Below, piece by piece: positions 60,569 through 64,000 of a stretch of 64,000 nucleotides of DNA; within the stretch, counting starts at the first letter, position 1; each line of letters opens with the position of its first letter. The notes under the pieces are model-generated. The model saw only the letters and a program-made list of their open reading frames with translations, had not been told where the DNA came from and did not search any database. Source of the stretch: Ceriagrion tenellum (taxonomy: Eukaryota > Arthropoda > Insecta > Odonata > Coenagrionidae); contig OY720642.1 in assembly GCA_963169105.1 (NCBI GenBank), positions 15,866,965 to 15,930,964 of the forward strand, written 5' to 3'. The position numbers and the translations under genes were made by a program.

Positions 60569-60657
60569 AGAGAAACCTGAGGATGACACGAAGTGTCGAA
60601 ACCCGGGTCGTGTTATAAAACCTATAGTGGAGTATACAAAGTTTTATTTAATTTACT
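60569..60657 (+). mobile_element. 89-bp hammerhead insertion with 12-bp target duplication
   Basis: Flanked by AAACTAGGTTTT on both sides (60557-60568, 60658-60669). The same LINE A site is uninterrupted in the copy at 37292. The insertion begins two bases before the helix I segment of a hammerhead and ends in an AT-rich tail (TTTTATTTAATTTACT). It matches a short retroposed RNA whose 5' end was near the ribozyme. Confidence 0.8.
60577..60609 (+). ncRNA. Hammerhead ribozyme motif, best in window
   Basis: CTGAGGA (60577-60583), helix II GACAC-GAA-GTGTC with five perfect pairs, GAAA (60598-60601) and CCCGGGTC (60602-60609) with cleavage expected after GTC. Helix I: C76-G110 and A75-T111 next to the core, then AGGTTTTA (60562-60569) with TAAAACCT (60616-60623). 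Minimal type I hammerheads with tiny helix III occur in Penelope-like elements and retrozymes. ACCCGGGT is self-complementary, favouring dimer action. Confidence 0.75.
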
Positions 60658-60722
60658 AAACTAGGTTTTGTTATACGTATAATAGGAAGTTCATAGGATG
60701 ACAAAGTCAAAGAGAGATGATA

Positions 60723-62011
60723 CGAGGGTCGTTCAATAAGTCCCTAGAAAATCCAAGAAATTGCGCTTGTAGAGTCAAAAATAGTTTGTTTTTAGTAAAA
60801 ATGATAACTCACTTGTCAGCTGTTAAGGTCTCGGTTATATATATCACCATGGTTTCATTTTAATTGTCGATTGAAGCAAAGAACTTTTGTATACTTATAA
60901 AAATGGAAAAAAGTGAGTTTCGAGCGGTGATCAAACGTCGATATTTAAAAGGCTAAACACTGAAAGAGATCAAAGCAGAATTGGATGAAGTCCATGGCAC
61001 ATCTGTGTTTAAATTTTCAACTGTTTACAATTGGGTTAATGAGTTCAAACGTGGCCGTACATCCACAAAAGTTGAGCATCGTTCGGGACGTTCAGTGGAA
61101 GTGACTACTCCCGAAATGATTGATAAAATCCACGATATGGTTTCGACTGATCGATTAATCAAAGTGCGCAAAATAGTAGAGGCTACAGGTATATCGTATG
61201 GTACGGTTTATTTAATTTTGCACGAAAAATTGGGTGTGAAAAAAATCTCGGTAAGATGGGTGCCGCGTTTGCTCTCAGTGGAGAAAAAACGCAATTCTGT
61301 GGTCGATTATGAGGCTATTTTGGCGCTTTTGCGTCGCAACCCTGACAAGTTTCTACGTCGATACATAATTTTGGATAAAAAATAGATACATAACAACACT
61401 CAGAGACAAAGGAATAATTAAAACTGGGTTTTTCTAGGTAAACGGGCTCCGAAGAAGGCGAAACCGGTGAAACCAGCCGGCAAAGTGATGGCCACGGTTT
61501 TTTGGGATGCACGCGGAATCATCTACACCAATTACTTGGAAAAAGAAAAAACTATAACTGGAGTGTATTATCCATCGTTATTGCACCGGCTGAACGAAGA
61601 AATCAAGAAAAAACGTCCTCACTTGAAAATGAAAAAGATCCTCCTTTATAAAGACAGTGAATGAGTGAACACTTCGCAGTTTCGATGGCCAAAATTGTGG
61701 AATTAAAGTTCGAATTATTACAACAGCCACCTGATTCACCGGATCTGGCCCCCAGTGACTTATTCTTATCTCCAGACTCGAAAAATTGGCTCGGAGGAAA
61801 ACGGTTCACGTTGAAAGAGGAGGGCATTGCCCAAGCAAATGCGTATTTTGAGGAACGTCCGAAATCCTACGTTCTGGACGGCTTAGAAAAGTTGGAGAAA
61901 CGCTTGGAAAAGTGTAAAGAGTGAAAGGGAGATTAAGTTGAAAAATAAAAAAAATTACTCAAAATAATTTATTTCTCTATCTTTTTCTAAAGACTTACTG
62001 AACGACCCTCG
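60723..62011 (+). mobile_element. Full-length mariner transposon, inactive
   Basis: Terminal inverted repeats CGAGGGTCGTTCAATAAGTC at the left and, reversed, CGAGGGTCGTTCAGTAAGTC at the right, with TA duplicated outside (60721-60722, 62012-62013). 1289 bp is the usual mariner length. Inserted in LINE A: the copy at 15064-15080 shows the unoccupied site GATGCTACTTCGC. Confidence 0.97.
60903..61924 (+). pseudogene. mariner transposase, broken
   Basis: DD34D transposase of the Tc1/mariner superfamily; it would cut and paste the element at TA. The amino helix-turn-helix region reads KFSTVYNWVNEFKRGRTS and GISYGTVYLILHEKLGV. The first catalytic Asp is kept in RRYIILDKK, but the usual Glu-Thr-Trp after it is replaced by Lys-Lys-stop. 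The second lies in LLYKDSE followed by a stop; the third is in SPDLAPSDLF. Stops at 60954, 61383, 61419 and 61662, plus a frame change near 61660, abolish function. The carboxy end KLEKRLEKCKE is intact. Confidence 0.95.
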
Positions 62012-62486
62012 TACTTCGCTCTGGTTAGGCCACACCTCGAATACACCGCGAGCATTTGGAACACTAGTCAAATAGATTAAATCAAAACAAATTAATAAGA
62101 TGCAAAGAAAAGCAGCGCGCTTCTTCTAAAACTGCTACGAGCGTACATATAGTGTCTCAAAATATTTAGAGGGATTAAGGTGGGAGCCCCTAGAGACTCG
62201 GAGGCTACACGCTAGGCTTAGGTTGCTTGATAAATTCAGAATTGATATTTTTCAGAGCGGCATAGAGAATATTATCATGACTCCTCACTACATCTCTAAG
62301 TCTGACAGATGCGATAAAATAAGACAGATACTCTGCCAAACAGATAGGTACAAAAACTCTTTCTTCCCGCGAACAATAAGCGACCACAATAAAAATTGAG
62401 CTCCACTAAATACACTCCTATAATTCATGTTACTATTTCACATCCAAAAAAACGTACATCTTTACACGGCTGGTGACCTAACACTA

Positions 62487-63317
62487 GGGAGGATTGGAAA
62501 AGTCGATTTTTTGCGGGGAAAAGTGGCCTTCTGGAAAAAGTAGTCAAAGTAACTCAAAATAAGGCCAGAAACATTTGGTACCTCTATGTTGACTCTTGAC
62601 CCTTGCGCCGTGGCCATTTATGGGGAGGGGGGCTGAAAATGGAAAAATTCATGTTTTTACAGAGGTTTCCCATGGATTTTGTCGAGTTGCGACCCTTCAG
62701 AGAGAAAATTTCGTCCATTTGGACGTATCTGCAGCCGTTAAGTCACAAGTTGCCTATTTTGAGTGCGCGGCCGCGCGAAATCACGCAACGCCCCCCGCAG
62801 CGGCTCAGCGAAACGGTCAGCACCCCCCCCCCCTCCTCCTGCCCGGTCGCGTCTCCTGTCCGCTCGCCACGAACGCAGGAAAACTCATCATGCATGTGTC
62901 TTCCAGTCGTTGGTCTAACTAATATTCGACAATTAAACCTATTTTCCAGGGAATAACAATTACGGAAGAATTATCTGAAATTGATATAACACTTCCAAAT
63001 TGCCTCAGGTTGCTTTTGGCGCGTACCAGGCGCTGACAATATATACATATTTTGGAGGCGGTAGGGCAAGGAAGGGGGAAAAGTGAGACGATAAGGGGGA
63101 AAACCGAAGGATGACTGGAAGAAGAAGGGGTTGAAAGCGAGGGTGTTGGGGGTTTTACCAGGGTTAACAAACTCAAGCAACAAGTACAATGCAGTGGCAA
63201 ATAAAAAACGGGCAATTGAGGCGGTCTTTTTCTCTTTACTCAGCTCAGAATTCCGGAGTTATGCCTCCAAAGGCCATTGAAGGTGGGCGTGGAGAGTGTC
63301 CTCTGGGCCGGCAGCCA
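62487..63317. other. No gene recognised; GC-rich patch
   Basis: 62750-62880 is GC-rich with CGCGGCCGCGCG and a C run. The frames across it are compositional. Confidence 0.5.
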
Positions 63318-63484
63318 CCGCAGATTAGCGAGTGTGGACAAGGAAGGTTTCTTCTTGAGGTGGGCGATGAATGGTCGCACTAAGGTTCCATGCGTTGCAT
63401 TCAGTGAGATGAAACCCTACTGAGACAATTCACCCATCCCTAAAAGAACCCTTCCTTTAGTATCCGACGCTCGCTAATCTGCGG
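63318..63484. repeat. Imperfect long hairpin
   Basis: CCGCAGATTAGCGAG (63318-63332) and its exact complement CTCGCTAATCTGCGG (63470-63484) close a hairpin. Inward, AAGGAAGGTTTCTTC and GAAGGGTTCTTTTA-type segments also pair imperfectly. Confidence 0.7.
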
Positions 63485-64000
63485 TCGCTACCGGTTGATT
63501 CACGGCAAGGTATTCGAAATTTTAACGAGAATCATATGTACTTAAGTGTTTTTACTCGGCATGAGACGTTAATGTTTGTTAGCCACTATAGCCAAAATAT
63601 TGTAATAATGTATTGATGCGCGTCATCCTTACATTGACTCATTAAATTCAAAGTATTTTAAAAATTTACATCAATTTCCTAAGGAATACTAATAGCGCAC
63701 AAGTGTCGCGAAGTCAAATCATTCATATGTATATTATATTTTGTTTCTTCACAATTGTATATATTAATTATCTTTGAGTTTTCTTGAACTTGCCGAAAGA
63801 TGAGACTTTTATTGATTGCTGACGTTTCAGACAGTTTTTAATCCATCCTCAGGGCATTAAATGTAGACTTTAGAGTCATAAAAATTTCTTCGGACAACTC
63901 TCGTAAAACATAGAAAATACAAAAATTAAATTACTGTCAAACTCAATCAACGTATAATGCCCCCATGACAATAGTTTTAAACTTTGTTATTCTACATTTT
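63485..64000. other. Repeat X copy, then a hammerhead-like motif
   Basis: 63500-63585 is repeat X in the plus orientation (GAGAATCATATGTACTTAAG, then TTTTTACTCGGCATGA). The remainder is AT-rich. Confidence 0.5.
63821..63852 (-). ncRNA. Hammerhead-like motif with GAAACGTC
   Basis: Minus strand CTGAGGA, a weak helix II (GGAT opposite GTCT, with wobbles), GAAA, CGTC. ACGT is self-complementary, so helix III could form only between two molecules. Confidence 0.4.

Larger units (their letters stand above)
60505..62486 (+). pseudogene. LINE family A copy carrying two nested insertions
   Basis: LINE A parts: 60505-60568, 60658-60722 and 62012-62486. The last encodes the carboxy end in broken frames (LRWEPLETRRLHARLRLL, then NIIMTPHYISKSDRCDKIR) and the 3' untranslated region up to GGCTGGTGACCTAACAC, where it stops short of the usual terminus. 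Confidence 0.88.

Noticed and set aside
1..64000. CRISPR arrays, operons, bacterial promoters or replication origins
   Set aside because: None seen. Composition, SINEs, LINEs and splice-like signals point to a eukaryotic nuclear genome.

Overview
This looks like an AT-rich nuclear window from an arthropod genome. There are no operons, no bacterial-style gene packing and no complete protein-coding gene that I can support. The sequence is mostly old transposable elements: a mariner transposon, TTAA-flanked MITEs, hAT-type and Harbinger-type MITEs, tRNA-derived SINEs, at least three lineages of non-LTR retrotransposon (LINE), and short palindromic elements with hammerhead-ribozyme-like motifs of the kind known from Penelope-like elements. 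The species cannot be fixed from what is visible.

Layout. 1-9.5 kb: TTAA MITEs at 1-390, 1058-1595 and 7608-8173, a SINE inside a tandem duplication (2871-3597) and a hAT-type MITE with 8-bp target duplications (4156-4660). 9.5-15 kb: a possible signal-peptide exon (9522), a CpG-rich island (10190-10790), a foldback with 171-bp near-identical arms (12315-12856) and a Harbinger-type MITE (14848-15045). 15-24.3 kb: LINE family A fragments, a palindromic hammerhead element inserted in one of them (17781-18066), and a ~2.8-kb element with very long inverted repeats whose outer halves are homologous to the TTAA MITE (21438-24266). 24-36 kb: mostly unrecognised AT-rich DNA with a hAT MITE (28313-28600), two more hammerhead loci and three TTAA MITEs, one of an old subfamily. 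36-48 kb: the longest LINE A reverse transcriptase remnant (36860-37870), RTE-like LINE B fragments, an RTE copy split by a TTAA MITE (40540-41480) and a LINE A copy interrupted by three insertions (43870-45835). 48-64 kb: two more hammerhead palindromes, a LINE C carboxy terminus (53267-53617), a candidate THAP-domain exon on the minus strand (56683-56934), an LTR-like block (58840-59530), and a LINE A copy carrying a full-length dead mariner plus a small insertion with the best hammerhead in the window (60505-62486).

How the parts relate. The elements form a layered record of insertions. Two pre-insertion sites can be read from sister copies: mariner into a TA of LINE A, and a TTAA MITE into TTAA of LINE B. 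The TTAA MITE family (nine ordinary copies plus one diverged copy and one long-inverted-repeat relative) is the dominant repeat. The hammerhead loci are the most interesting group. Four are head-to-head palindromes with the motifs pointing outward, and most helix III segments are short self-complementary sequences (ACCGGT, ACCCGGGT, ACTAGT, ACGT), which fits ribozymes acting as dimers. The host-gene evidence is limited to two candidate exons and a CpG island.
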